From contig JAGHAM010000003.1 in NCBI GenBank assembly GCA_021161465.1, forward strand, positions 5,677-69,676: DNA of 64,000 nt, written 5' to 3'. The position numbers were made by a program, and so were the translations under genes. The notes under the pieces were generated by a model, which ran no database searches, had not been told where the DNA came from, and worked only from the letters and a program-made list of their open reading frames with translations. This document shows, piece after piece, positions 31,502-39,894 of this stretch (the first letter of the stretch is position 1; each line of letters opens with the position of its first letter). Source of the DNA: Candidatus Iainarchaeum sp. Its GTDB lineage: Archaea > B1Sed10-29 > WALL01 > JAGHAM01.

Positions 31502-33550
31502 ATGGGATATTTGGATGGTCTTCTCCACAGGGCTAAAAAACCTTCACCCGATGAAAAAGGGGTACCAGCACCAGAAGTTGAACCATCACCGCAGCCATTA
31601 CCAGAACCAACAGCTGCTGCACCTAAAGTCCCTCCGCCTGTTAGCCAGCCACCAAAACCCCCAAGACTGGCTAAGCCACAAGCCCTATCACCTATAGGCC
31701 CACCACCAAAACCTGCACCAGAGGCCCCCATAGCTCCTCCCACAGTTAAGCTTAACGTTGAGAAGGTCGTCCCACCAAAACCAAAAGGCCAACCAGTGCT
31801 CTCAGAGAAACCAGCAGGGTTTATAGAGAAAATTGAGGTGCCAAAGGCTGAGGAGAAGACATTGCCAGCTAAGCAACCCTTACCCCCTGCTAACAAGCCA
31901 CCAGTGAAGGAGCAAGAGGCAAGGCTTAAAGAATTACCTGAGCCAAAAGCAGCGCCTGTGCCAGCTCTGGAGAAAGAGCCACCTACACTAGTTCAGAAGG
32001 AAGCAGCACCACCCAAACAGCCTGTTGCTACAAAGAAACGAAGAGCGCCAACCCCGCCACCAAGCTTTAAGCCCGAGGATGTTCCAGAGGAAATAAAACG
32101 TGGGATGAAGGGGGACCTGCCCTCCGGCAGAAAACTGCTCGCGGCCTATGGGGTTTGTGAGATATATGAGCTGCCAGGCCACAAGAGATTATATGCTATT
32201 CCAGTTCCAAAGCCACATGGTCCGGAAAGGGAGATAATAAACACTGTAAAGGAAGCAGCGACTAGGCTCATAACCATATCCCCTGATGAGATAAAGGACC
32301 CTGAGAAGCGGTGGTCATTTTTCAAGAAAAGAGTTCTTGAGATTATGGAGTCTTCACCAGAGCTAGGTATCCCAGCGGCAAAGCTTGATTTCTATGCCGA
32401 GACGGTTGTCAGGGAGATGATAGGGTACGGCGCGTTGGATTTGTTGCTCCAAGACGACAAGCTTGAAGATATAATGGTTAATGGTCCAGACAAGCCCGCA
32501 TATGTTTTCCATAGGGATTTTGAGATGCTCCCGACAAACTTAATCTTTGGCAAGGATGAGGAGATACAAGGGGTAATTGATAGGATTGCCAGAGATGTTG
32601 GGAGGAGGATTGACATTAGGGAGCCATTGCTTGATGCAAGGTTGCCAGATGGGTCCAGAGTGAATGCAACGATACCGCCCATCTCGCTTGCAGGCTCTAC
32701 AATAACTATAAGGAAGTTTAGGCAGGATCCCTTTACTGTTGTGGATTTGGTGAAGATGGGAACAATAAGCACAGAGTTGGCAGCATTCTTATGGGTTGCC
32801 GTTGAAGGGGCGTCCGCGAAGCCAGCCAACATACTTGTGGCAGGTGGGACAGCTTCAGGTAAGACCACAACACTGAACGTGTTGGCATCGTTTATACCAA
32901 GGAACGAAAGGATAATAACTATCGAGGACACTGCTGAAATACAGTTACCGATGGAGCATTGGGTCAGGTTTGAAACCAGGCCCCCAGGCATAGAAGGCCA
33001 GGGCGAGATAAACATGGATACCCTTTTGAAAAATTCCCTGAGAATGCGTCCAGATAGGGTTGTAGTTGGAGAAGTTAGGGGTGGTGAAGCTTTCTCGCTT
33101 TTCACAGCCATGAATACAGGACACGATGGTTCCATGGGTACAGTCCACGCAAACAATGCACAGGAAACTGTTGTTAGGCTGAAGAGCCCACCAATGAACG
33201 TTCCTGAAACGATGCTTTCAGCCCTTGACATAATAATAATACAAAAAAGGATACACGACAGAAGAAAGGGCGTGATAAGGAGAGTTTCCGAAGTTGCCGA
33301 ATTGTCTGGCGTTCTGGAAGGTGAACCCAAGTTCAATTATCTCTTTGAATGGGATGCCGCTACAGATACCATAAAGGCCTCTTATGACACAAGTCAATAC
33401 TTACATGAGTTAAGCAGATTCACAGGCATGTCACATACCGCCCTGCGGCAGGAGATAAGCAGGAGAGAGGAGTTTATAAAGGACATGATAAGGAGAAACG
33501 TACGGGGCATAGGTGCTGTCTGTGATGAGGTACATAACCTAGTGGAATAA
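31502..33550 (+). CDS. type IV pilus assembly ATPase, TadA/FlaI type, with proline-rich N-terminus
   Basis: About 682 residues from ATG 31502 (a TTG at 31493 is in frame). Residues about 10-200 are a Pro/Ala/Lys-rich, probably disordered region. The secretion ATPase follows: N2 domain with KLEDIMVNGPDKPAYV and RIDIREPLLDARLPDGSRVN, Walker A VAGGTASGKTT near residue 445, Asp box, Walker B RPDRVVVGEVRGGEA, and the His box GTVHANNA. It powers pilin extraction from the membrane. Next to two TadC proteins and many class III prepilins, so it belongs to an adhesive pilus rather than the archaellum (no fla/arl accessory genes). Confidence 0.93.
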   Translation: MGYLDGLLHRAKKPSPDEKGVPAPEVEPSPQPLPEPTAAAPKVPPPVSQPPKPPRLAKPQALSPIGPPPKPAPEAPIAPPTVKLNVEKVVPPKPKGQPVLSEKPAGFIEKIEVPKAEEKTLPAKQPLPPANKPPVKEQEARLKELPEPKAAPVPALEKEPPTLVQKEAAPPKQPVATKKRRAPTPPPSFKPEDVPEEIKRGMKGDLPSGRKLLAAYGVCEIYELPGHKRLYAIPVPKPHGPEREIINTVKEAATRLITISPDEIKDPEKRWSFFKKRVLEIMESSPELGIPAAKLDFYAETVVREMIGYGALDLLLQDDKLEDIMVNGPDKPAYVFHRDFEMLPTNLIFGKDEEIQGVIDRIARDVGRRIDIREPLLDARLPDGSRVNATIPPISLAGSTITIRKFRQDPFTVVDLVKMGTISTELAAFLWVAVEGASAKPANILVAGGTASGKTTTLNVLASFIPRNERIITIEDTAEIQLPMEHWVRFETRPPGIEGQGEINMDTLLKNSLRMRPDRVVVGEVRGGEAFSLFTAMNTGHDGSMGTVHANNAQETVVRLKSPPMNVPETMLSALDIIIIQKRIHDRRKGVIRRVSEVAELSGVLEGEPKFNYLFEWDAATDTIKASYDTSQYLHELSRFTGMSHTALRQEISRREEFIKDMIRRNVRGIGAVCDEVHNLVE

Positions 33551-33561
33551 TGTGAGTTAAA

Positions 33562-34788
33562 ATGGTCACGGATGATGAGAAGAAAGATAAGAAGCTTATA
33601 AAGCTAATAGCTGGTGAGAAGAAGACAGAGCCAAAAGGAATAAGGAGGATAGGAACATCATCTGGGATAACTCCAACCTACAAAGAAACCAGTGTTGAAG
33701 ATATAGTCAGTAGAATGGAGAAGAAGTACAAAGAAAGAGGGATACTCGAAGAAGGCGGAGTGGAACTAACCAAGGGAGAAGAGCTTAAAGAAATGGTAGT
33801 TGGTGTAACCCCTCTCCAACTTGATAGGAGAACCCCAGATTTGCTGGTCCACGAGAGTTCGCCGTTTTTAAGATTTGTTGGTTCTCTCTACTCGACTATC
33901 AAGCCACTCAATTCTCTCAATAATGACATATTGACTATGAGCATTTCTGAGTCTTTGCCTGTAGACCTGAATAAAGCTAACATACCCTATAGCAGCAAGC
34001 AATTTGCTTCAGTAGCTCTAGTGGTCACTATAATTGCAACTGTCTTCATGTTTTTTCTGACCACCATACTCTCACTTACTCTGTTATCCCCTATCATAGA
34101 CATTTCAATTGGGGCTCTGCCACAGCCAGTTCCCATCCTGCTTAAGATAACGCTCTCTGGTCTTTTCTCGTTTGTATCTGGCGCGATGGTGCTAGTCATA
34201 GCGCTTAAATACCCGGTCATAGTTGCTGGCAAAAGAAAAACAGATATAGAACGCATATTACCTTTCGCTTTGAGGCAGATGGCAACTGAGATAAAATCAG
34301 GGATTGGGATACACGGCAGCCTTAAGTCAATAGTGCGATCTAACTATGGGGCATTATCAGAAGAGTTCGAAAGGGTGTTGAAGGACATAGAGAAGGGGAA
34401 GTCAACTGAGGATGCTCTTGATGAACTGGTTCTCCGTTCTCCCTCAGAGAGTTTGGCCACAGCGGGTATACACATGATTAGAGCCATAAGGACTGGGGGT
34501 AACTTATCTGATGTTATATATGCCATAGCTGATGAAGTTGCATTTAGGCTTAGGATGAAGATGCAGGAGTTTGTGAGCAAACTAAACCTAGTGAGTTTAA
34601 TCTATATGATGGTTGGGGTTATCTTCCCTGTGCTAGTTGCTGTCCTGGCCTCGGTTTTCACAGCAGTTCCCACTCTTGGCCTTGGGTCAGCAATTGGGCC
34701 TGAAATGCTGTTCATGTTATATTTTGTACTTATACCAGCAGTGCTTGGTGTCATACTTTATTTCATAAAAGCTTTCCAGCCGATGTGA
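33562..34788 (+). CDS. type II/IV secretion platform protein, TadC/FlaJ family (first copy)
   Basis: 408 residues. A soluble N-terminus (about 1-145) precedes two transmembrane helices, a conserved cytoplasmic four-helix domain (PFALRQMATEIKSGIGIHGSLK, then ESLATAGIHMIRAIRTGGNLSD), and two further helices. This is the T2SSF fold that anchors the pilus motor in the membrane. The pair with the next gene follows the Tad-like two-platform arrangement. Confidence 0.9.
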   Translation: MVTDDEKKDKKLIKLIAGEKKTEPKGIRRIGTSSGITPTYKETSVEDIVSRMEKKYKERGILEEGGVELTKGEELKEMVVGVTPLQLDRRTPDLLVHESSPFLRFVGSLYSTIKPLNSLNNDILTMSISESLPVDLNKANIPYSSKQFASVALVVTIIATVFMFFLTTILSLTLLSPIIDISIGALPQPVPILLKITLSGLFSFVSGAMVLVIALKYPVIVAGKRKTDIERILPFALRQMATEIKSGIGIHGSLKSIVRSNYGALSEEFERVLKDIEKGKSTEDALDELVLRSPSESLATAGIHMIRAIRTGGNLSDVIYAIADEVAFRLRMKMQEFVSKLNLVSLIYMMVGVIFPVLVAVLASVFTAVPTLGLGSAIGPEMLFMLYFVLIPAVLGVILYFIKAFQPM

Positions 34789-34792
34789 TAAG

Positions 34793-35653
34793 ATGGAGTT
34801 ATATAACTCATATGTGCGTTCCGTGAAGTTTGCGTTGGGCGATGTAGAGCCCGACTACTTGCTACTCGGCGCGCTTTTTGCATCGTCTTTAGCGCTGACC
34901 TACATTGGTGTTTTCGTTGATATGATATTCGGTGGTTTGATAGCTGTATTTTGCTTGGATTTGGCAGTCGGTTATCCCTTGTACAAACGTTCCAAAAGGA
35001 TTGCACAGATGGAGAGGGCATTACCAGATGTAATGACCAGCATGGCAGCTACGCTTCAGGCAGGGGGTACCATAGAGAGCTCGCTTAAGGATGCAAGCCG
35101 TGGCAGATACGGGCCAATAAGCGAGGAGTTAAGGCGGATGTTGAGGGAAGTCAAGCGTGGGAAAACTTTTGAGGCGGCTTTCTCAGACTTTGCCAGGAGA
35201 ACGGAGTCGGTGAACATTCAGAGGAGTGTGGATGTCATAATCTCCGCTAAGAGAACTGGTGGTGGCCTGGTGCAGGCCTTGAGGAGCATCGCTGACGACC
35301 TGAAAAACAACCAGAGGCTCATTGAGGAGAGGAAATCTATAACCCTGCTCCAGATAATCTTCATAATTGTAGCTGCTGATATCATTGGACCAGCGATTCT
35401 TGGCTTGGTTTCCGGGATTACTGTGTTTTTAGCTAGTATTGGAGGAAATGAATCTAATCCTGTCTTGGGAACAGTTGTGTTCTACCTTAAGGGATATATA
35501 GTAGTTTCAGCAATTTTCTCAGCTCTTGCAGCAGCTGTCATAAGAGAGGGAGATGTGACTAAGTCGGTTTTATATTTACCAATACTGTTAACGTTAGCAT
35601 ACACAATTTATGTGGGAGTTGGTATAGTTGCAAAAATGTGGTTTGGCTTCTGA
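34793..35653 (+). CDS. type II/IV secretion platform protein, TadC/FlaJ family (second copy)
   Basis: 286 residues. Two N-terminal transmembrane helices, then the T2SSF cytoplasmic domain (LPDVMTSMAATLQAGGTIESSLKD in part, VDVIISAKRTGGGLVQALR) and three C-terminal hydrophobic helices. It starts four bases after the first copy stops. It likely forms a hetero-oligomeric inner-membrane platform with that protein. The following prepilin gene overlaps its 3' end. Confidence 0.9.
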   Translation: MELYNSYVRSVKFALGDVEPDYLLLGALFASSLALTYIGVFVDMIFGGLIAVFCLDLAVGYPLYKRSKRIAQMERALPDVMTSMAATLQAGGTIESSLKDASRGRYGPISEELRRMLREVKRGKTFEAAFSDFARRTESVNIQRSVDVIISAKRTGGGLVQALRSIADDLKNNQRLIEERKSITLLQIIFIIVAADIIGPAILGLVSGITVFLASIGGNESNPVLGTVVFYLKGYIVVSAIFSALAAAVIREGDVTKSVLYLPILLTLAYTIYVGVGIVAKMWFGF

Positions 35654-35810
35654 GGAGAAAGCGCAGGTGTCAATAGAATACCTGGTAATAATAGGTGCAG
35701 CGATAACACTGGTGGTCCTAATCAGTCTTTTGATTAAGAACTCTTTCCTAAGGAACTGGTTGCATCTCGGTGGGGAGAACGTTAACAGAACATTGGGTAA
35801 CACCACTTAG
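35643..35810 (+). CDS. class III signal peptide prepilin 1
   Basis: About 55 residues from a TTG at 35643 (an upstream TTG at 35628 is also in frame). EEKAQVSIEYLVIIGAAITL carries the Q-x-S-x-E-Y class III prepilin motif, with cleavage expected before the Q, followed by one hydrophobic helix and a short tail LRNWLHLGGENVN. The overlap with the platform gene argues for coupled translation. Small size suggests a minor or core pilin. Confidence 0.8.
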   Translation: MASEEKAQVSIEYLVIIGAAITLVVLISLLIKNSFLRNWLHLGGENVNRTLGNTT

Positions 35811-36090
35811 ACAGGTATTCATGTGCACTCTGCTGTATCCACCAATTAATCCTCTAGAGTTGGTTTAGGGGCGTATTCCTAGAGTGTGTTCTCTGCTGTG
35901 CAGTCCACTAGTAAGTTCCCACTAGCTGGAACTCTTGTAGAAGGGGGCTCCATCAGTCCTGCTATGCGGTCCAATAGTAGGTTCCCACCTAAAACAGTGA
36001 TTTGAGAACCGAGATGGCATTCTGTATATCTTAGATTACTGGCACTCAGTAAAGTTTATAAATCAGAACCACATATTTTAAAGTGGATAT
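35811..36090 (+). other. non-coding spacer with a 30-nt imperfect direct repeat
   Basis: No ORF of note. The segment CTGCTGTGCAGTCCACTAGT... at 35893-35922 recurs at 35959-35988 with 26 of 30 matches, 66 bases apart; both end in GTTCCCAC. A related GGTAGGTTGAACTCCCACC element is at about 36983-37001 in the next pilin spacer. The function is unknown (structured leader RNA, decayed pilin cassette or regulatory repeats). Confidence 0.45.
36054..36063 (+). promoter_or_regulatory. TATA box for prepilin 2
   Basis: GTTTATAAAT lies about 45 bases before the ATG at 36106. Because the gene also has a strong Shine-Dalgarno (GGAGG at 36093-36097, eight bases from ATG), the message has a leader, unlike most promoters here; this suggests high expression. 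Confidence 0.5.
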
Positions 36091-36105
36091 CTGGAGGCGT
36101 CAAAT

Positions 36106-36510
36106 ATGTTTAAATTAAAGGGCCAAAGAGGTCAGGGTTCCATTGAGTACTTAATGATTTTAGCTGCAGTGCTTGCCATTGCAGTAGTGGTAGTTGTGCT
36201 TGCTACTACCTTCTTCACAAGATACCAGGAGCCTGCGCAGGTTTCGAGCGACAAAAGTGTTTGTGGTGCCGCTCAGATACAGTTGATGAACTACTTCCAA
36301 AGATATGAAAACGCAACAGATGCAGGGGACAAGCTGAAGATAAAGTATCTGGGCAAGGTTGCAAATTGTTCGTATGTAGCTGACACTAGCAGCTTGGGTA
36401 TGACTGCATCTACCTCATGTAAGATAGGGACAACTAAGAATACACAAATAGTTGTCTTTGCTGGTATGGATGGTGGAGATGCAGTTTGTAAGGTAGCAGA
36501 TGTACCTTAG
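36106..36510 (+). CDS. class III signal peptide prepilin 2 (probable major pilin)
   Basis: 134 residues. MFKLKGQRGQGSIEYLMILA carries the class III motif QGSIEY; cleavage before Q leaves a hydrophobic helix (about 12-36) and a globular domain of about 95 residues with four cysteines, two of them in VANCSYVADT and STSCKIG contexts. Own TATA box and a strong GGAGG site. The first 69 bases including the leader are nearly identical to those of the next pilin gene. Confidence 0.9.
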   Translation: MFKLKGQRGQGSIEYLMILAAVLAIAVVVVVLATTFFTRYQEPAQVSSDKSVCGAAQIQLMNYFQRYENATDAGDKLKIKYLGKVANCSYVADTSSLGMTASTSCKIGTTKNTQIVVFAGMDGGDAVCKVADVP

Positions 36511-36568
36511 GGTTGCATTGGTGGTGTCATACCGAGAGTGAAAGGTCAGGTTCCTGGAGGCGTCAAAT

Positions 36569-36940
36569 ATGTTTAAATTAAAAGGCCAAAGAGGTCAGGG
36601 TTCCATTGAGTACTTAATGATTCTTGCAGCAGTGGTAGCTATAGCAGCTGTGGTGATTGCTATCATGATGGGGATTCTTGATACAAAAGGGCCAGTCATC
36701 AAGAGCCAGAAGGCAAGGTGTAGCACTAATGGAATAGAGTTGCCAAACTATAATGATTTTCCCCAAAATGCAACAGATGCGGCGAATGCTCTTTTGGTGA
36801 ATTATGGTGGCAATCAGATGACATGTGATACTACTAGTGAGCATTTAGATAGCTTAAAGGCATCATGCGAGATAGGGAATCCAGACAAGCCTTTGATAAC
36901 ACTTGAGGTTAATGCCACGAACTGTAGATTCCTTGAGTAA
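36569..36940 (+). CDS. class III signal peptide prepilin 3 (paralogue of prepilin 2)
   Basis: 123 residues with the same first 18 residues as prepilin 2 (MFKLKGQRGQGSIEYLMI) but a different head domain ending in ATNCRFLE. From 36554 to 36622 it matches 36091-36159 at 68 of 69 bases, while the rest diverges strongly. GGAGG at 36556-36560. Likely alternate or companion pilin subunit. Confidence 0.9.
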   Translation: MFKLKGQRGQGSIEYLMILAAVVAIAAVVIAIMMGILDTKGPVIKSQKARCSTNGIELPNYNDFPQNATDAANALLVNYGGNQMTCDTTSEHLDSLKASCEIGNPDKPLITLEVNATNCRFLE

Positions 36941-37169
36941 CCCTATGAGTATTGAAGCCCTTCGGGCTGATGATAGTAGATTGGTAGGTTGAACTCCCAC
37001 CAAGAGAAGCGAGTTTCTTGATCATAATAGAAAATAACTGAGCCTTAGGTTGTTGCTATTAACTCATCTGGCTAGTAACGTTGACACCTAGGGTGCTATG
37101 GTAACCTATATTATACTGGCAGCTCCACCAGGGTAAACTATTTTATACCTCTTACCCGTAAGTTAGAAC
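36941..37169 (+). other. non-coding spacer with hairpin and short repeat
   Basis: AGCCCTTCGGGCT at about 36957-36969 folds into a compact GC hairpin shortly after the prepilin 3 stop. GGTAGGTTGAACTCCCACC at about 36983-37001 resembles the repeats upstream of prepilin 2. CTATTTTATACCTC near 37138-37150 is a TATA-like element for the next gene. No reading frame supported. Confidence 0.45.
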
Positions 37170-37370
37170 ATGCCTTCAATGTTGGAGTTAGTTTCGGAGG
37201 AGAAATCTCAGTCATCTCTGGAATACTTATACTTAACAGCGTTTGCTGTTGGCATAGTGGCGGTTGTTGCAATACTTCTGAACGATATACTATCAATCCA
37301 GGAAAGGGCAAAGAACAAGGTCATTGCATATAAGGAAGACGTCTTTCGAATGATAAATGTAACCGGCTAG
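37170..37370 (+). CDS. class III prepilin-like small protein 4
   Basis: 66 residues. SEEKSQSSLEYLYLTAFAVG has Q-S-S-L-E-Y, a slight variant of the class III motif, then one membrane helix and a charged tail ERAKNKVIAYKEDV. ATG 37170 lies about 25 bases after a TATA-like element; ATG 37179 is the alternative. Minor pilin candidate; directly upstream of the prepilin peptidase. Confidence 0.75.
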   Translation: MPSMLELVSEEKSQSSLEYLYLTAFAVGIVAVVAILLNDILSIQERAKNKVIAYKEDVFRMINVTG

Positions 37371-37376
37371 ATTTAA

Positions 37377-37937
37377 ATGAACATCTTTTTTATGGTTAGT
37401 GCGACTATTACAGTTGCTGGTTTATTGATTGCTAGTTATACAGACTTAAAGGAGCGATTAGTTTCTAACAAATTGAATTATTCCTTACTGCTGGCCGGCC
37501 TGCTTTTGTATGGAGTTGAATCCATGTATACTGGTTCTATACTGCCATTTGCCTATTCACTTGGTGGTGCAACTATAGCGTTTGTCTTCTCTTTGTTCCT
37601 TTACAAAGTTGGGGCCTGGGCTGGCGGTGATGTTAAATTATTCACCGCTTTAGGGGCGTTGCTGCCCATGGCGCCAGAGCACCTCATAGGTTCCAGAGTG
37701 CCAAGCTTCTATGCTAGCTACCCTTTATTCCCTTTTTTGATAGTTGAGGACAGTGTTTTAATTGCATTCCCTTTCATAATGGCATACATCTTCTGGAAAA
37801 CTTTTAGGAAGAGGGCACTTAGGGATGATTTCAAGAAGATGGGTATAGGAGTTGTTGTAAAATCTCTTGTGCTGTCCGCGAACGCCTATGGTATCTTGGC
37901 TCTGTTGCCTCTCGCTGGTCTCCCCACCTGTTCATAA
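37377..37937 (+). CDS. A24-family prepilin peptidase, N-terminal part
   Basis: 186 residues, membrane-embedded. The aspartate motifs are SYTDLKERL (first catalytic Asp) and GAWAGGDVKLFTALGAL (GxGD-type, second Asp), as in FlaK/PibD/TFPP enzymes that remove class III leader peptides. The frame stops at TAA 37935-37937, and after one codon the same frame continues as the gene at 37941. Archaeal A24 enzymes with an extra C-terminal domain are about 350 residues, which equals both parts together. Confidence 0.85.
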   Translation: MNIFFMVSATITVAGLLIASYTDLKERLVSNKLNYSLLLAGLLLYGVESMYTGSILPFAYSLGGATIAFVFSLFLYKVGAWAGGDVKLFTALGALLPMAPEHLIGSRVPSFYASYPLFPFLIVEDSVLIAFPFIMAYIFWKTFRKRALRDDFKKMGIGVVVKSLVLSANAYGILALLPLAGLPTCS

Positions 37938-37940
37938 GTA

Positions 37941-38432
37941 TTGTTCTTAATCCTCCTGGCTTTCCTGCCGAGGCAATTGTGGTATCCATCAGCAGTGATT
38001 TTGTTTGCTACTGGCTTGTTGTGTGGAAGCAACTTAACCGTGTTTATATCTCTTCTGGTTACTAGTATTTTTGGTTTCGGGTTCTTTGAAGCTATAACCC
38101 ATGGGAGAAAGGCACTTCAGAAAAGGGTCCCCACAGGTAAGCTTAAGGAAGGCATGATTTCAGCTGAGTTGGTTTTTGTTGAGAACGGAAAACTAAAAAG
38201 GCTTTCTCGCTCATGGTTAGAGAGAATTCACCTTTTTGAGCCGCCGGGAACGATTGTGTCTGACCTAAGCGCAGCTGGATTAACGCCCGAGCAAATAAAA
38301 AAGCTTAAGGAGCTTAATGTCAAGAGTTTGTTAATCAAAGAATCAGTTCCGATGATACCAATACTTTTATTAGGATGTATTACATCATTAGTTCTTGGTG
38401 ATTTGGTTTGGCTAATTATGGGCTTGTTGTGA
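37941..38432 (+). CDS. A24-family peptidase C-terminal domain (separate ORF after in-frame stop)
   Basis: 163 residues counted from a TTG at 37941. Two hydrophobic helices, a soluble domain (VPTGKLKEGMISAELVFVENGK, then GLTPEQIKKLKELNV) and a final membrane helix pair, the pattern of the C-terminal domain attached to archaeal prepilin peptidases. It is in the same frame as the preceding peptidase ORF with only TAA GTA between them, and no Shine-Dalgarno precedes the TTG. Either the protein is made as two chains, the stop is read through, or the stop is a mutation or error. Confidence 0.65.
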   Translation: MFLILLAFLPRQLWYPSAVILFATGLLCGSNLTVFISLLVTSIFGFGFFEAITHGRKALQKRVPTGKLKEGMISAELVFVENGKLKRLSRSWLERIHLFEPPGTIVSDLSAAGLTPEQIKKLKELNVKSLLIKESVPMIPILLLGCITSLVLGDLVWLIMGLL

Positions 38433-38893
38433 ACGCAAAGGGCCAGATAACCATAGAATATATACTTATAATAGTCATTGCTCTTGCGATTCTTGGCTCG
38501 GTTACATTCCCTGCAGTGAATGATATGACAGATGCCGCTAAGGATACTTCTATGGCGGTTTTGCTCGCCTCAGCTCAGCAGAGGATAATAAACACAGCAG
38601 AGGAAGTTTCAATGGCAAGTTGCGGCTCGTTCAAGAACATATACATCTACATACCCCCGAAGTACATACAAGCGCCGAATGTCTTATGGGATAAAGATTA
38701 TGTATGGGGCAATTTCGCAAATTCAAGCGGAGATGTAAATTCCATAGGCAAGCTTGGTTTCCCGGATTACATAAAAATAACTGGGAGTTGTCCCTCTGCT
38801 GTGAACAACACCTTTAAGGTTACAATAACCAAGGACTGCACTAACTCGCGGCCGACGGCCTCTGGTGGGGTAGGGGTTGATGTTTGTACATGA
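38429..38893 (+). CDS. class III signal peptide prepilin 5
   Basis: About 154 residues from a GTG overlapping the previous stop (GTGA). NAKGQITIEYILIIVIALAIL contains Q-I-T-I-E-Y, a Ser-to-Thr variant of the class III motif. A globular domain with SCGSFKNIYIYIPPKY and TGSCPSAVNN follows, ending with two cysteines. Overlap with the next gene's ATG (ATGA). Confidence 0.85.
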   Translation: MNAKGQITIEYILIIVIALAILGSVTFPAVNDMTDAAKDTSMAVLLASAQQRIINTAEEVSMASCGSFKNIYIYIPPKYIQAPNVLWDKDYVWGNFANSSGDVNSIGKLGFPDYIKITGSCPSAVNNTFKVTITKDCTNSRPTASGGVGVDVCT

Positions 38894-39288
38894 GAAAGGG
38901 GCAAATTTCAGCTGAATATATACTCATCGCAATAATGATTTTAGGAAGCTCTTTTATTGCGTTTAAATACTTCCAGGCAGAGGGGTTCAATTTAGTTACA
39001 GATTCATTGTTGAAGACGAGTGTTGACTGGGAGCTTGCCAGCTCGGCTTTAGAGCACCCAAAGTGTGACATATTCCTTGGTGGTATATACGCTAATAGGA
39101 CCAAATACACAAGCACGTTCCAGGTACAGGCGAGTAACTCAACGGGGGCAGACCCGTATTGCACCAGTGTGGTGCTAAGCCGCTCTGTGAGGAACAGGAT
39201 ACAAGGCTTGATTTCTTCAGCTCTTGGCTGTGACCCCTCTACAAATGGCTCATGTAAGGGCCATATATACACTATTGGCACCAGATAG
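38890..39288 (+). CDS. class III signal peptide prepilin 6
   Basis: 132 residues from ATG 38890. MRKGQISAEYILIAIMIL carries Q-I-S-A-E-Y, then a hydrophobic helix and a head domain with several Cys (EHPKCDIF, ADPYCTSV, ALGCDPSTNGSCKG) likely forming disulfides. Translationally coupled to prepilin 5. Probably a minor pilin. Confidence 0.85.
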   Translation: MRKGQISAEYILIAIMILGSSFIAFKYFQAEGFNLVTDSLLKTSVDWELASSALEHPKCDIFLGGIYANRTKYTSTFQVQASNSTGADPYCTSVVLSRSVRNRIQGLISSALGCDPSTNGSCKGHIYTIGTR

Positions 39289-39327
39289 CTGTTAGTTTAA
39301 TATTCTTAAATTTCCACAAGGAAACTT

Positions 39328-39894
39328 ATGGGGTTTAATTTTTTCAGGGATAGGATAAAAGAGCAAGGTGGGAGTGAAGCTGAATATATAATTCTAAGAA
39401 CACAGCTGGCGACCCTAACCCTATTCATATTTGCGATTTTCACAGTATTCTCCCAGTCGTACATCCTACTCTCCGCTGTGGTCTTGCTGTTCTTGCTTAA
39501 CGTTTACTCGGTTATCAAACAGCTGAAGACTAGGGACAAGCGTGCCTATGAGTACTTCTTCATCGGCTTGAATGTTTTGGGTGTTTTACTGGCAGCGTTC
39601 AACTTTGTCTTTCCGGGATTTCATCCCATATATGCTTTAGCTTATCTCGGAATTTTTTTCATATTCCTGATAGTCTTTCATGTGTTTTTCAAAAGGAACT
39701 TCACGTATGGGGAAGTTTTGGTTTCTGATGGCGAGTGGGCGGTTGTTAAGGCGCATTATGATTTGTGCTCCGGAGTGAAAAATGGCTTTTATGCTGTCAG
39801 GAGCAAGAAAGGTATAAAAAAGGGAAAAGAGGTAAAAATAAGCGTTAAAGGATTCTTAGGGGAGAGGAGAATGCCTTGGAAGGTAATAGGGTAG
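39328..39894 (+). CDS. DUF2101-type membrane protein
   Basis: 188 residues: four transmembrane helices (about 28-65 as two, 76-95 and 105-125) and a C-terminal beta-rich cytoplasmic domain (SDGEWAVVKAHYDLCSG, VKISVKGFLGER). Resembles the archaeal DUF2101 family by topology. Curiously the N-terminus reads GGSEAEYIIL, echoing a prepilin motif before the first helix. Own TATA-like TTTAATATTCTTAAA upstream. Function unknown; carried within the pilus locus. Confidence 0.6.
   Translation: MGFNFFRDRIKEQGGSEAEYIILRTQLATLTLFIFAIFTVFSQSYILLSAVVLLFLLNVYSVIKQLKTRDKRAYEYFFIGLNVLGVLLAAFNFVFPGFHPIYALAYLGIFFIFLIVFHVFFKRNFTYGEVLVSDGEWAVVKAHYDLCSGVKNGFYAVRSKKGIKKGKEVKISVKGFLGERRMPWKVIG

Noticed and set aside
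32392-33336. 314-codon minus-strand frame opposite the pilus ATPase
   Set aside because: Fully covered by the Walker A/B region of the ATPase on the other strand; no motif or start signal of its own.
36957-37001. tRNA-like piece (GGTAGG-TTGAACT-CCCACC) in the pilin spacer
   Set aside because: The possible T-arm has a mismatch and no acceptor, D or anticodon arms can be found around it.
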